From positions 25,038 through 89,037 of the forward strand of contig NZ_ATTE01000002.1 of assembly GCF_000419525.1 (NCBI RefSeq): a stretch of 64,000 bases of DNA. Direction: 5' to 3'. This DNA comes from Leucothrix mucor DSM 2157 (lineage in GTDB: Bacteria > Pseudomonadota > Gammaproteobacteria > Thiotrichales > Thiotrichaceae). The notes below the pieces were generated by a model that worked only from the letters and a program-made list of their open reading frames with translations, had not been told where the DNA came from and did no database searches. Position 1 is the first letter of the stretch. Each line of letters begins with the position of its first letter. Shown here one piece after another: positions 16,303 to 25,202 of this stretch. The position numbers were made by a program, and so were the translations under genes.

Positions 16303-16854
16303 TTATAACCCTAGTCGCTCTGGATTCAACTCACTGACGACCTCTGCTAAATCTTCATTAGCCTGGGGTGTTATGAAAGAGCCGTCTTTAAAGTGCTCAT
16401 AGAACGATGGGATGGAATAGGTTCCGCATAAGTTTGCGTCAAAGAACGAAACCGTATTAGCCGCTATTTCAAGTAGTGACTGCCCCCCTCTTGGCCCTGG
16501 TGACGTCGCAAGCAGCACCAAGGGCTTGCCTTGATAGACTTTTGGATTAATCCGAGAGCACCAATCAAGCAGATTTTTATAGGCTACTGTGTAGTTTCCA
16601 TTATGTTCAGCAAGTGAAATCAGCAAAGCATCCGCTTCTCCGATTTTATTAAAAAACCTCATGGCACTTTCCGGTTGGCCGAGTTCCTTCTCAGCGTCTT
16701 CGCTAAACAATGGCAGCTCATAATCATTTAAATCCGCGATTTCCGTCGAGTAGCCGGTAAGCATGGATGCTGCGTGCGTTACGAGTTGTTTATTTATTGA
16801 GTTGCGACTATTTGAAGCCGCATAAGCAAAGAGCTTAGGGGTGTTGATTGTCAT
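16303..16854 (-). CDS. NAD(P)H-dependent FMN reductase (flavodoxin-like)
   Basis: This 183-residue flavodoxin-fold protein carries LFAYAASNSRNSINKQLVTH at the N-terminus (the FMN phosphate loop) and FNKIGEADALLISLAEHNG followed by YKNLLDW, typical of the NADPH-dependent FMN reductase/quinone reductase family (PF03358). It probably reduces quinones, azo compounds or flavins in the cytoplasm. It follows the pirin gene by 15 bases, in one operon, opposite an HxlR regulator. This set is common in electrophile and quinone stress responses. Confidence 0.85.
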   Translation of the reverse strand: MTINTPKLFAYAASNSRNSINKQLVTHAASMLTGYSTEIADLNDYELPLFSEDAEKELGQPESAMRFFNKIGEADALLISLAEHNGNYTVAYKNLLDWCSRINPKVYQGKPLVLLATSPGPRGGQSLLEIAANTVSFFDANLCGTYSIPSFYEHFKDGSFITPQANEDLAEVVSELNPERLGL

Positions 16855-16869
16855 TGTGACGTGTTTTCC

Positions 16870-17550
16870 TTAGTGATTTTCATAAATAAGCGCCAGACCC
16901 AAGTCAGGGCCGGCGGTGAGCTCTAGTGAGCTACCTTCGATTAAATCGCCTTTCGCTACGGGCACACCATTTGCAGTCGCGTCACCCTGCGTGATAAGAA
17001 CTATAAATGGTTGAGGCACTGCTACTGATTTTCCAACAGCTAAATAGCCCACCTTGCAAACCATATTGCTATTGAAGCTCCCATCCTCGCCGCCAAGTAC
17101 GGTTGTTAAACCATTGTCATCGATCTTGAAATTTTTGTAGGCTGGCTCCAAGCCATTTTGGGGTGGCTTAAACCAGATTTGTGCAAAGTCAGCAGCAGTA
17201 TCACGGAGGTTAAATTCGGAGTGCTGCATCCCTGTACCAGCGCGCTGCACCTGAACCTCAGGTGCGTGGATCGCGGTGCCATCACCAAGCGTTCCTTTGT
17301 GCCCCACGCTGCCAGAGAAAACCACACTAACAATATCGACATCATGATGCGGGTGTAACGGTGCACCGTCATTAGGTAAAAACTGACCGAGTGCTAAGTA
17401 AATAAAGTCTCCAAGTCCATGACTAATGTCTGTGCGTCCTCTGGATCGTGGCCATAAATCTGGGTTTTGAACCATGTGGCGTTCAGTAATTCCAGCAAAA
17501 CCGCTCTGGGGTAGGTCGTCATAGTGAATGACTCTTTGGGTAGTGCTCAT
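16870..17550 (-). CDS. Pirin-family cupin protein
   Basis: The 226-residue double cupin has the metal-binding block APLHPHHDVDIVSVVFSGSV and the paired element GTGMQHSEFN followed by FAQIWFKP, typical of bacterial pirins such as YhhW (quercetin dioxygenase-like). It is probably an iron-dependent cytoplasmic protein involved in quinone or flavonoid handling. It is co-transcribed with the FMN reductase gene and divergent from the HxlR regulator gene. Confidence 0.88.
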   Translation of the reverse strand: MSTTQRVIHYDDLPQSGFAGITERHMVQNPDLWPRSRGRTDISHGLGDFIYLALGQFLPNDGAPLHPHHDVDIVSVVFSGSVGHKGTLGDGTAIHAPEVQVQRAGTGMQHSEFNLRDTAADFAQIWFKPPQNGLEPAYKNFKIDDNGLTTVLGGEDGSFNSNMVCKVGYLAVGKSVAVPQPFIVLITQGDATANGVPVAKGDLIEGSSLELTAGPDLGLALIYENH

Positions 17551-17660
17551 GGGGGCTTCTCCTAATGGCTATGATTTACTCGCCCTTGATTACGAGGGTT
17601 CATTAGTGTTAAATATTGCATATTAGTTATTTTTTTGTAAGTAGGTACATTTTTGTAACC

Positions 17661-18020
17661 ATGGATATTTCAACTAAGAAAAGCCTAAAGGGAACGATCG
17701 AAGCAGGTGAAGAGTGTCCTGTAGAAATAGCAATAAGAGTCGTCGGTGGGCGCTGGAAATGCCCAATTATTCATCACTTATTGACCGGTACGAAGCGCTT
17801 CAATGAGCTTCGTAAGCTTATACCTGCTGCATCCCAGCGCATGTTGACTAAACATCTGCGTGAATTAGAGCAAGACGGGATTGTTCTTCGTAAAGTCTAT
17901 GCAGAGGTACCGCCGAAAACTGAGTATTCACTGACGGATGTGGGCGAGTCGTTAGAGCCAGTTTTGTGGGCAATGCACGATTGGGCTACTGCGAACTTTG
18001 TTTTGGACGCAGATGGCTAA
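17661..18020 (+). CDS. HxlR-family transcriptional regulator
   Basis: I take the ATG at 17661 (119 residues) rather than the TTG at 17616. The winged-helix domain shows CPVEIAIRVVGGRWKCPIIH and FNELRKLIPAASQRMLTKHL followed by LEQDGIVLRKVY, all typical of HxlR/MarR-like regulators. Cys19 sits in the position used for quinone or aldehyde sensing in YodB/QorR-type members. It is divergent from the pirin-reductase operon with a TTTTTGTAA repeat in the gap, so it probably represses that operon until oxidised. Confidence 0.88.
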   Translation: MDISTKKSLKGTIEAGEECPVEIAIRVVGGRWKCPIIHHLLTGTKRFNELRKLIPAASQRMLTKHLRELEQDGIVLRKVYAEVPPKTEYSLTDVGESLEPVLWAMHDWATANFVLDADG

Positions 18021-18051
18021 GTTAATTAGAAAATTATTCTAAGAAAGTGGC

Positions 18052-18195
18052 TTAAACAAGGTTGAATTCGTCTGGACAAGGGTACCAAAAGTATTGAAAA
18101 TCACCTTTGATTTTTTCGCCAAGACATAATCCTGCGATCAGTAACTCTATAGAACTTGTGCCGGGTTTCAGTTCTGTACCTGAAGTTTGGGCAAG
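18052..18195 (-). pseudogene. Possible C-terminal gene remnant
   Basis: An open frame of 47 codons, bounded upstream by TAG and lacking a start, reads like real protein (ELLIAGLCLGEKIKG then DFQYFWYPCPDEFN). It may be a decayed gene end. No family was recognised. The rest of 18200-18420 has no gene. Confidence 0.25.
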
Positions 18196-18422
18196 CTAAA
18201 CATAACATCGATTATGCGAAACAGCGGTCGGGTAGCCTAGGGGGTCGAGCCTGTGACTGCCTTTGTGCATGGTAAATCCGAAGAATAAAAAAAGGTAGTG
18301 GGTTACCTTCCAACAAAGGGACGTGATGCGACATCACGCTGATGTCGGTACGCGACCTGATCCACGCTGGTGAGCATCTTAGCGGGGCATTGAGTCAGGA
18401 GGGCGCTAATCAGTTCTGCCCG

Positions 18423-18536
18423 TTATTTGTCATCGTGATGAGTATCATTGTTTTTATGGTTCAACCAATAGGCAAAGCTGATAAGCCCTATCAGCACGAG
18501 CCCTAATATCAGCGTAGAAAATTCTATAGTAGTCAT
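18423..18536 (-). CDS. 37-residue single-helix membrane microprotein
   Basis: The ATG at 18536 follows GGAGGAGAC, a very strong ribosome binding site. The peptide starts MTTIEF, then has one membrane helix (STLILGLVLIGLISFAYWL) and a His/Asp-rich tail (NHKNNDTHHDDK). The size and shape resemble small regulatory subunits of membrane complexes, but no partner is encoded nearby. The role is unknown. Confidence 0.6.
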   Translation of the reverse strand: MTTIEFSTLILGLVLIGLISFAYWLNHKNNDTHHDDK

Positions 18537-18610
18537 GTCTCCTCCTTGTTGTGTCTATAGTTAATTAGACATTAGAGAGATAGATCAGGCCTTAACCGGG
18601 TCAACAGGCA

Positions 18611-18850
18611 TTACCGGATATATTGGGGCCGTAGTGTTGCATGTTTAAAGCTGTAGCACTCGACCGTACAAAAGAAGCAACCATTCACTTTTCTAAAATG
18701 CTGACGCGCTTCAAGAAGTGCTTCTTGACACGTCACGAACGCCCCTAAGAATATCCGATGATCGCCTGCTGGCAGACAGCTGCACTCAAATGTGTGAATA
18801 TCATGAGTACCCTCCGACTGTTTGTTTTTGTCGACAAAATAAAGATTCAT
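18611..18850 (-). CDS. Small cysteine-containing protein, paralogue of the next gene
   Basis: This 79-residue protein shares with its divergent neighbour the order YFV-K, IH, C--LP, RI-LGAF-TCQ-A--EA, GC--C-V-C. The family, as I recall it, is a widespread short domain of unknown function with conserved His and Cys residues that could bind a metal. This copy has the extra C-terminal tail YSFKHATLRPQYIR, and its second half is more divergent. Confidence 0.6.
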   Translation of the reverse strand: MNLYFVDKNKQSEGTHDIHTFECSCLPAGDHRIFLGAFVTCQEALLEARQHFRKVNGCFFCTVECYSFKHATLRPQYIR

Positions 18851-18937
18851 ACAAGTAGTTCGAAATAATCATAAAAGTCATGGTGTGCAAATACTGCCCT
18901 ACATTTGTACCATGCTCAGCTAAGAGCAGAAACTAGA

Positions 18938-19144
18938 ATGAATGTGTACTTTGTGAATAAAACTCGCCTTTCTAACGGCAGCTATGAAATACATCAGGCT
19001 AATTGTAACTACCTTTCGCGACCTCACCGTCGAATTTACCTAGGAGCATTTAGTACCTGCCAACAGGCTGTTGCTGAAGCTAAGAAATATTATGGCAGGG
19101 TTAGTGGTTGCCATATTTGTTCTGTATCGTGTAAGGCCAGGTAA
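18938..19144 (+). CDS. Small cysteine-containing protein, paralogue of the previous gene
   Basis: The ATG at 18938 gives 68 residues (begins MNVYFVNKTRLSNGSYEIH, ends GCHICSVSCKAR). It has the conserved pattern of the family and lacks the tail of the divergent copy. The two genes start only 87 bases apart, so they probably share a control region and arose by inverted duplication. No signal peptide is visible. Confidence 0.65.
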   Translation: MNVYFVNKTRLSNGSYEIHQANCNYLSRPHRRIYLGAFSTCQQAVAEAKKYYGRVSGCHICSVSCKAR

Positions 19145-19348
19145 CCCCAAGCAGGGACGTGATGCTTTTCTTTAGATAGTCTAAAAGCGATCTAAATAAA
19201 CCATATTTCATCAAATGTAGCTAAAAATTCTTAAAATTCAACATTAGCTAGATGATTGATAGAGCCATAGCTCTGCCTGAAAGTGCACTTATTATGTTAC
19301 ATTAAACCAAGTCGTGCGGTGAGAGCGTGACAGCTAAGGGAGAGAGGG

Positions 19349-20269
19349 GTGAAACATCTTACAACCTGCAACTTATTAAAAGAGCTGCGCGCTTTCTGTG
19401 TGACAAGACAAGAAGGCAGTATGAGTAAAGCGGCGAAAATATTGTATGCCAGTCAGCCAACGATCTCGTTACAAGTAAAAGTACTGGAAGAGGCGTTGAA
19501 GGTTAAGCTGTTTCAGCGTCGTGGTCCCCGCTTAACACTGACTACAGAGGGTGAAACACTCTACGACCTTGTAAGCCCGCTAGTTCAAGGCATTGATGGG
19601 ATAAAGAACAATTTCACCGCACATTATGACAACCTTAGCAGCGGTGAACTGACCATTGCTGCAGAAGCATCCACGATACTCTACCTCTTACAACGATCCC
19701 TCCAAACATTCGTTCACGATTATCCAGGGATTAGACTTAAATTAGCCAATGTGACGGGCTACGAGGCTCGTCATTTAATTCTGACGGACAAAGCCGATTT
19801 AGCGGTCAGTTCTGTATTAGAGCTCCCAAAAGGGCTGCATGCTTCGCTTTTGGCTTCGTATTCTTTAGTTTTGATCATGCCAAAAAATCATCCTCTTACC
19901 GAGTTACCTAAGATTACACTGAATGATATTGGCCGGTATGGGATGATCACACCGTCTTCTGAATATAGCAGCTGTCGTTTGGTGAAAATGGTGTTTGCGT
20001 TGAACGGTAGCAGCTATACAGTTGCTCTGGAAGTTGATGGGTGGGAGGCGGCCAAAAAATACGTTCACATTGGCGTTGGGATTTCAATAGTCACTGAAAT
20101 TTGCATTACAGAATCAGATCGTGAGCAATTCGCCATCGTGAAGTTAGACGAGTTTTTCCCAGCGCGAAGATATGGAATTATTACAAGAGAAACAAGGGCC
20201 TTATCAGCACCTGCACAGAAACTCATTGAAATACTCAATGATGAGTACCACGGGCAGCCCTCCAATTAG
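19349..20269 (+). CDS. LysR-family regulator, CysB-like
   Basis: The 306-residue protein starts with GTG after AGAGAGG. The N-terminal winged helix-turn-helix (EGSMSKAAKILYASQPTISL then VKVLEEALKVKLFQRRGPRL) is typical of LysR, and the effector domain resembles the CysB/Cbl group (GELTIAAEASTILYLLQ, VGISIVTEICI). The target is unknown; no sulfur-metabolism gene lies nearby, and the genes on either side are small proteins of unknown function. Confidence 0.85.
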   Translation: MKHLTTCNLLKELRAFCVTRQEGSMSKAAKILYASQPTISLQVKVLEEALKVKLFQRRGPRLTLTTEGETLYDLVSPLVQGIDGIKNNFTAHYDNLSSGELTIAAEASTILYLLQRSLQTFVHDYPGIRLKLANVTGYEARHLILTDKADLAVSSVLELPKGLHASLLASYSLVLIMPKNHPLTELPKITLNDIGRYGMITPSSEYSSCRLVKMVFALNGSSYTVALEVDGWEAAKKYVHIGVGISIVTEICITESDREQFAIVKLDEFFPARRYGIITRETRALSAPAQKLIEILNDEYHGQPSN

Positions 20270-20672
20270 CGCAACCGGATTGTGCATTCTGAGTGCAGAG
20301 TCATTGTTAGTATCTTCGATGGTTTGATTGGGTTAACAGCCTGCTCGTGGGGGATAGCTTTCGGTCAATGATTAACCGTATCGACTACTAAATGCAAACC
20401 GTGAGACGAGTGGCACTATCCACTATTTCCAAAAAACCGCTTTGTCGATTGAAGACAAAGCGGTTAAACAGGTATCTAAGACATTAGATAATAATGAACC
20501 GCATCGAGGTTAAATCATAATACACAACTCTATTTTGCTATGACTTTAATCGTTAAACGGTCAGTTTGAGTCATCAAATGGTTTTAATGTCGAGAAGCAA
20601 ACTGAGCCTTAATAAATCAGTGATGCAGAGCGCCGATTAAGATCATACCGGCCTGGTCAGAGCAAGCCTATA
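20270..20672. other. Gene-free gap with a hairpin at 20435-20465
   Basis: AACCGCTTTGTC and GACAAAGCGGTT form a perfect 12-bp stem with a seven-base loop, about 165 bases after the LysR gene. A run of A precedes it, so it could terminate transcripts arriving on the minus strand. Nothing else was seen. Confidence 0.45.
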
Positions 20673-20960
20673 CTATGACTGAGCGCTCACAACATCACCG
20701 TCAGTCGCAGTAGGCACGTCGCCAACATTCAGCTGCCTAAAGTAATTGATAATTTCAGCATCGATTGCTTCGTCTACCTGCTTTTTTGCCACCGCTAGCA
20801 CAACATCCCGCTTTTCAGCCTGTGGCAGCTTTCTAAATGCCGCCAACTCATCGCCTGATAAGTGCTGTTCGACCGCCTTGATCTCTTGGTTTAATTTAAA
20901 CTTCATAAAGGGAGAGTGACTCTCCCGACTCACAGACTTTGCTTTTCGTTTCTTCGACAT
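20673..20960 (-). CDS. Hypothetical charged protein
   Basis: The 95 residues are rich in Lys and Glu and predicted mostly helical (MKFKLNQEIKAVEQHLSG, then EKRDVVLAVAKKQVDEAID). It follows the 68-residue paralogue by 7 bases and so shares its mRNA. No family was recognised. The pairing of this gene with one of the paralogues is unique in the window. Confidence 0.6.
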   Translation of the reverse strand: MSKKRKAKSVSRESHSPFMKFKLNQEIKAVEQHLSGDELAAFRKLPQAEKRDVVLAVAKKQVDEAIDAEIINYFRQLNVGDVPTATDGDVVSAQS

Positions 20961-20967
20961 AGCGATG

Positions 20968-21174
20968 CTAAACGGTCATCAGCGTCATACCAGTACACGC
21001 ATCTTTAACCAAAATGTGAATCGTTGACAACCCAGTTTCTTGATCTGATTTGTCTAGTCTCATCTCAATAGAAACGCTTTCAGGTGTTTCATCATTCGCT
21101 TCGAAAAATGCCAAAATGCGTTCACGCAGTTCTTTTTCTAGCTCTCGCCGATGTGCAGCCAGTACTTCAATCAT
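20968..21174 (-). CDS. 68-residue protein, member of the three-copy family
   Basis: It begins MIEVLAAHRRELEKELRERI and contains ETPESVSIEMRLDKSDQ and GLSTIHILVKD. It is close to the copy at 62646-62852 (same first eight residues) and more distant from the one at 3571. An AGGAG site precedes the ATG. The function is unknown. Confidence 0.75.
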   Translation of the reverse strand: MIEVLAAHRRELEKELRERILAFFEANDETPESVSIEMRLDKSDQETGLSTIHILVKDACTGMTLMTV

Positions 21175-21484
21175 GAGTTCACTCCTGATAGATCGTTTAT
21201 TGTATGAATTTATAACAAATAGTTAATGAATGAAAAATGAACATGACCTTAATTAACTACATTTATTAGTTTTTTGTATCAAGGTCAGTAATACGATGAG
21301 AGTACATCAATAGTAGATAAAGTAAGGTGTACTTAGGTGAATGGTTTATTTGAGTCGATGGTTGGTTTTTTGTTTTTTACTAACTATTCATGACTTATTT
21401 CTATGGTTATTATTCGAATTTTCATTTAAAAATGAACGTTAGCTGAATGAAATTAGCTATTTTCTATGCTATGGTAAATAAAAA

Positions 21485-21672
21485 TAACCCCGAGAGGCAA
21501 CGGCCCCACAACCAATGCCTCTACTACTAACATGGCCCTTTAGCCCGAGTGTCGTGTAAAAAATCGTAGCGCCTAGCCCCGGCGTCACGAGAGTGTCGAG
21601 AATAACCGGCTTCCCCCGAGTCTGGTCTCAAGCACTGCTAAGCCATCGCAAGGACGCGATGGCTTTTTTTTT
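21485..21672 (+). ncRNA. Candidate small RNA ending in a strong terminator
   Basis: No reading frame is convincing here, yet at 21641-21672 there is an excellent rho-independent terminator with no gene in front of it. The stretch is GC-richer than its AT-rich surroundings and begins after a TATGGTAAAT-type sequence that could be a -10 region. It contains GAGAGGCA/TGCCTCT near the 5' end (21493-21521), which can pair. This suggests an independent transcript of about 190 bases. Confidence 0.4.
21641..21672 (+). terminator. Rho-independent terminator
   Basis: AGCCATCGC and GCGATGGCT pair around six bases and run directly into nine T residues. A second hairpin (CCGCCAT/ATGGCGG) follows at 21685-21701. 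Confidence 0.85.
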
Positions 21673-21701
21673 GCAAAAAAATACCGCCATAAAATGGCGG
21701 T

Positions 21702-22141
21702 AAAAGAAGACCGGAATAGGTCTATGCAATCTAGCAAGTGTTCGGGGGGCGTGAACAAAATTAATGTATTAAAACTAATCAATTTAGTCAATCTGTATTT
21801 AGTTCTTTACTTGAAATAATCTCATTGACTCTTCAATTGTTTCATTAGTTGCTCATGCTGAATCTTGAGTGCACCCAGTTTCCCCGCTCAGTGGGCCGCT
21901 TTGCGGCTGCCACCAGCAAACTTATTCGCTTCCGACAGCTTGCCTGCAATGTTGAATAAATATAAAGACAGCCAATATGAGGATTAGTCGCCGAGAAATT
22001 GGGTAGATCAGTAGGGATTACTGACTGTTTCTTGAAATAAACCCCTATGTGAATTTTTCGGTCACATAGAGTATTATTTAAACCGTGTTTTTTCCGTCGG
22101 CTTGACTGGCTAAAACGTTGGTTATCAGCGTCTATAACTGC
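21702..22141. other. Gene-free stretch
   Basis: No supported gene, repeat or structure was found in these 440 bases. Confidence 0.4.
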
Positions 22142-22519
22142 TTACAGAGCGCTGGCATTCGCCTCAACACACTCAGCCAAAAACGTGGTTAGCTCATTAC
22201 CTTGTAATTCATCTTCCATCGCTATTTCGTTACATGTCTCTTGAGCGATTTGTAAGGTGCTTTCCTCTAAATTTCCATCACCAGTGTCATAGTCGTTCGC
22301 ATCGACGCACTCACTAACAAAAGTCGGTAGACCATCATTTGACACCCCACTATCAACACCCAGCTGATGGCAAGTCTCCATAACGTCGTTTAACTCATCT
22401 TCACTCATTTCATAAGCGAGAGGAGTTTCATCAGAATCAGTATTCTCTGCATAGGCAAGCACAGAAAAAGAGCAGCATAGCGTCACGCAAAGTAACGCGA
22501 AAGAAAGTTTATTTTTCAT
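22142..22519 (-). CDS. Secreted protein with two Cys repeats
   Basis: The ATG at 22519 starts a clear signal peptide (MKNKLSFALLCVTLCCSFSV, cleavage probably after AYA), giving 125 residues. The mature part is acidic and holds two similar units: ETCHQLGVDSG to FVSECVDAN, and ETCNEIAMEDE to FLAECVEAN, each with two cysteines that may form a disulfide. It is probably periplasmic. The longer frame to 22681 would put residues before the signal peptide and is rejected. The family is unknown to me. Confidence 0.65.
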   Translation of the reverse strand: MKNKLSFALLCVTLCCSFSVLAYAENTDSDETPLAYEMSEDELNDVMETCHQLGVDSGVSNDGLPTFVSECVDANDYDTGDGNLEESTLQIAQETCNEIAMEDELQGNELTTFLAECVEANASAL

Positions 22520-22721
22520 ATTATTAGCTTCCAATATTGTTATATTTTTCAGAGGAAGACTTATACACATAAAATTAGCAACCAGAAAATGAAAAAAAAT
22601 TGTTGTGACGATCACTATTTTTTCACAAGCAGCGCTTTGTATTCGAAGCGGCAACGAAGGAAGGTATTGATCAGTTAGCACGCTAGTTTATGCCCTCCAT
22701 GACATGCACTACATCACAAGA

Positions 22722-22775
22722 TAAGTTATATAACTATATAGATGCATAATTACATAAATATATAACTCATAAAAT
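22722..22775. other. Satellite of TATAACTATATA-type repeats
   Basis: TTATATAACTATATAGATGC and a second ATATATAACTCAT lie in 50 bases and resemble the partition array unit. They may bind the RHH protein at a secondary site. Confidence 0.35.
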
Positions 22776-22978
22776 ATTCTAAGCCATAAGTCTTGCCAGA
22801 AAAGGGGCCGTAGTATTGTCAGTTATTGAAACACTCTAATTATTGTTTTTTTCTCCTCAAAAACTACTACCATTCATCGGCAATAAACCTATAAATCACT
22901 GATTTATAATATAATTAGACTGTAGCATACAGAAAGCCGCCAGCATTGGAGGGCTAGTTATTGCTACGGGTTTTTATT

Positions 22979-23266
22979 ATGCGCTTAAAAGATCTAGCGG
23001 TCGTCCGTACCGATTTTGAGGGGGCCGACTTCTGGTTATCCCGTCGAGGTTCAATTGAGACAATTGGCCAACCCTCCCGCACTTACTCCCCTTATCACAT
23101 TGGTGTTAAAGTCGAGAAAACAGAGATTTTGCTACCGGACTATCTGTATTATATGTTCATCCATTGGCATGAAACCGGACGCTGGAAACCACTAGCATAT
23201 GGATCGCTTGATCTGGTTCAGATTCGTGTTGATGATATCCGCAATATTGAACTCTTAATGAAATAA
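22979..23266 (+). CDS. Hypothetical protein resembling a half target-recognition domain
   Basis: The ATG at 22979 gives 95 residues. The sequence ADFWLSRRGSIETIGQP, then HIGVKV, PDYLYYMFIHWHETGRWKPL and RVDDIRNIEL resembles the end of a type I restriction S-subunit recognition domain, in which a strand-rich core is followed by a conserved Ile-Pro-Leu helix. It is much too short to be a full S subunit. Similar short proteins occur on plasmids with the gene that follows. The function is unknown. Confidence 0.55.
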   Translation: MRLKDLAVVRTDFEGADFWLSRRGSIETIGQPSRTYSPYHIGVKVEKTEILLPDYLYYMFIHWHETGRWKPLAYGSLDLVQIRVDDIRNIELLMK

Positions 23267-23270
23267 CAAA

Positions 23271-23300
23271 GGACGGGGCAAAGCCCCGTTCTCTTTTGCA
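23271..23300 (+). terminator. Hairpin between two small genes
   Basis: ACGGGGC and GCCCCGT pair around AAA and are followed by TCTCTTTT. It may partly terminate transcription between the gene pair. Confidence 0.6.
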
Positions 23301-23309
23301 GGTGAGACA

Positions 23310-23735
23310 ATGAAGATTAACGTACCTGGGATGGCCGCGCAGCAACGCTTTATCTTTGAAGCGGCGACGAAGGCCGGTATTGAACAACTAGAAAAAAATC
23401 TACAGGCTCCGGTCATCGATGATCTGGAGTTAGACGAGCGTCAATATAGTCATAGCCACTTGTTATCTGAGGATCGCTGGGAACCACCACACCCTGATCT
23501 GGTACATGCCTATATTGATCAATTAAAGCGTCACAGCGAGTATACCTCTGATGCAGCCATAGTTCAGTGGCTAGGACTCAAGGGTAACAATGCAGAGCGC
23601 CGCTTGCGCTCTTATAAGACCGGAGAAAACAAACCGCCTTATGGGATCTGGCGTAAGATTTTAGTGGCGACGGGCAGGGTGCCTCAAGAGATTGAGCCGG
23701 TGATCGCATTTATGCGAGGCAAAGTCGAGGACTGA
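23310..23735 (+). CDS. Hypothetical DNA-binding-like protein
   Basis: The 141 residues include a probable helix-turn-helix in the C-terminal half (DAAIVQWLGLKGNNAERRLR then YKTGENKPPYGIWRKILVAT), as in short plasmid regulators. The first half is acidic. A GCAGGTGAG site precedes the ATG. It lies 43 bases after the previous gene. Confidence 0.55.
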   Translation: MKINVPGMAAQQRFIFEAATKAGIEQLEKNLQAPVIDDLELDERQYSHSHLLSEDRWEPPHPDLVHAYIDQLKRHSEYTSDAAIVQWLGLKGNNAERRLRSYKTGENKPPYGIWRKILVATGRVPQEIEPVIAFMRGKVED

Positions 23736-24050
23736 AAGCACTCAGGTCGTAGTTATCGAACCTCACTATCGATTTAACGGTTGTGGTTGTACTAGGCTGT
23801 AAATCACTTTGTGTCTCTGCCCGATTTTAAAAATAGGATGATTCAATCACACTGGTCTTATAGATATGACTTTATGCTCAGTTTGCATGCCTGCCTATTG
23901 TAAGGCAAAAAATGCATATTTTGTTTGCATGACTTTACGCCTGCTTGACACACATTAACAGTCACCTAATGCACAATAGCTTAATCGGCTGACGCAACGT
24001 CGCTGACTACATCAACTATTTTTGAAGCATATTTAGCTAAGGGATTCATT

Positions 24051-24350
24051 ATGAAACTGTTAAACACAATTGTTCTTTCAACTCTTCTTTCAATTGGCTT
24101 GGCTGGTAATGCAATGGCGGCACAAGGACACGACGTTAAAGGTCAGGGTAAAGCGGCAATCAGCAAGGTTGCTGTGAAGTCAGCGAATCATAAAAATATT
24201 CAGAAAACTTACCGAGTCACTAGAGGCGATACGCTTTACAGCATTGCTGCTAAAACAAAAGTACCTGTAAGTAAACTGATGAAGCTGAATAACTTGACCA
24301 AAAAGAAGGCTAACAACCTGAAAGTAGGTACGATTATTCGCTTATCGTAA
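24051..24350 (+). CDS. Secreted single-LysM-domain protein
   Basis: The 99 residues start with a signal peptide (LSTLLSIGLAGNAMA) and end with one LysM domain: TYRVTRGDTLYSIAAKTKVP then LMKLNNLTKKKANNLKVGT. LysM binds peptidoglycan glycan chains, so the protein probably sits in the periplasm. No catalytic domain is attached. It may help localise other proteins or adjust the cell wall. Confidence 0.85.
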   Translation: MKLLNTIVLSTLLSIGLAGNAMAAQGHDVKGQGKAAISKVAVKSANHKNIQKTYRVTRGDTLYSIAAKTKVPVSKLMKLNNLTKKKANNLKVGTIIRLS

Positions 24351-24358
24351 TCATCTAA

Positions 24359-24517
24359 CTAGCAGCGTTGCGTGCGGCCACGGGAGATATAGAGCATCAC
24401 CTCTCCCTGGTTGCTAATCACTGTTTCAGGAGTGTAACCGTTACGCACATTGCGGCTATCGCCAAGGAATGACCCATCGGATGCAGACACACAATTTAGT
24501 TTATAGCCTTGGGAGTG
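24359..24517 (-). pseudogene. Gene end truncated by a dispersed repeat
   Basis: The minus strand reads GYKLNCVSASDGSFLGDSRN, then YTPETVISNQGEVMLYISRG and a TAG stop. The frame has no start; going upstream it meets a TAG exactly where the dispersed repeat begins (24518). It is a plausible C-terminal remnant of a secreted or structural protein. Confidence 0.4.
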
Positions 24518-24625
24518 CTAAGCAGCAGGCTTCTACAGGTTAAGCTATCACTACATCCCCATGGGACACATTGCCTTTCAAATCCTTCACCCTTCCGTGC
24601 TAATGCACTTCGCAATCCGTGCGAC
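24518..24625 (+). repeat. Dispersed non-coding repeat, copy 3
   Basis: Nearly the same as 15737-15845 (GCAGCAGGCTTCTACAGGTT, TCAAATCCTTCACCCTTCCG, GTGCGAC blocks). The 200 bases from here to the next gene have nothing else I can support. Confidence 0.65.
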
Positions 24626-24849
24626 AACTGCTCAGGAATAAACTACCTTCTAATCGCGGCATACGGGGTAGTACAACCGCTACTAGTGCGGTGTGTTACA
24701 GCTTTGTTTCAATCAGCAACTTTATAAGCCTCTTAAAAAGTCGCCGACGTTTTTTAGAACATTCACTTAACTACACATCATTTAAAACAACAATTAGCGG
24801 CATTTTGGAGTATCTTGCGTGACTATTAATTAATCAATGAGATCAACAA

Positions 24850-25086
24850 ATGTTCAAATCATTTGGTCCAGGTGTTATCTATGAGTCAGTTATGACTTGC
24901 CCTAATTGTAAACATCAGGAAACCGTTACCATGCCTAAAATGCCAGGAGGGCAACTTTACGAATGCACTCGATGCCATACCTTGCTCAGTGAAAAGCCAG
25001 GAGATTGCTGTATCTATTGTTCTTACGGCAGCCGAAAGTGCCCACCCATTCAGGACATTCGCTTAAAACTAAAGCACAGCGAATAA
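24850..25086 (+). CDS. GDCCVxC-type small cysteine protein
   Basis: The 78 residues include CPNCKHQE, YECTRCHTLL and GDCCIYCSYGSRKCPPIQ. The last block is the signature of the GDCCVxC domain (seleno)protein family, here with Cys and Ile in the variable place. The pairs of CxxC motifs suggest zinc or heavy-metal binding. Family members are often near mercury-resistance genes; none is present here. The function is not established. Confidence 0.75.
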   Translation: MFKSFGPGVIYESVMTCPNCKHQETVTMPKMPGGQLYECTRCHTLLSEKPGDCCIYCSYGSRKCPPIQDIRLKLKHSE

Positions 25087-25202
25087 ACAAATAGAGTGGG
25101 AAAGAGGGCACATGAGGCCTCATATGATCGCCCCCCATCAGATATAAAATTTCCCCATTACGCCTATTAAGCGGTTTGGTTATGTTTCATAGCTAGGCTG
25201 GA

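Noticed and set aside
21585..21791. 68-codon minus-strand frame over the terminator region
   Set aside because: It runs through two hairpins and a T-run and has no protein-like features.
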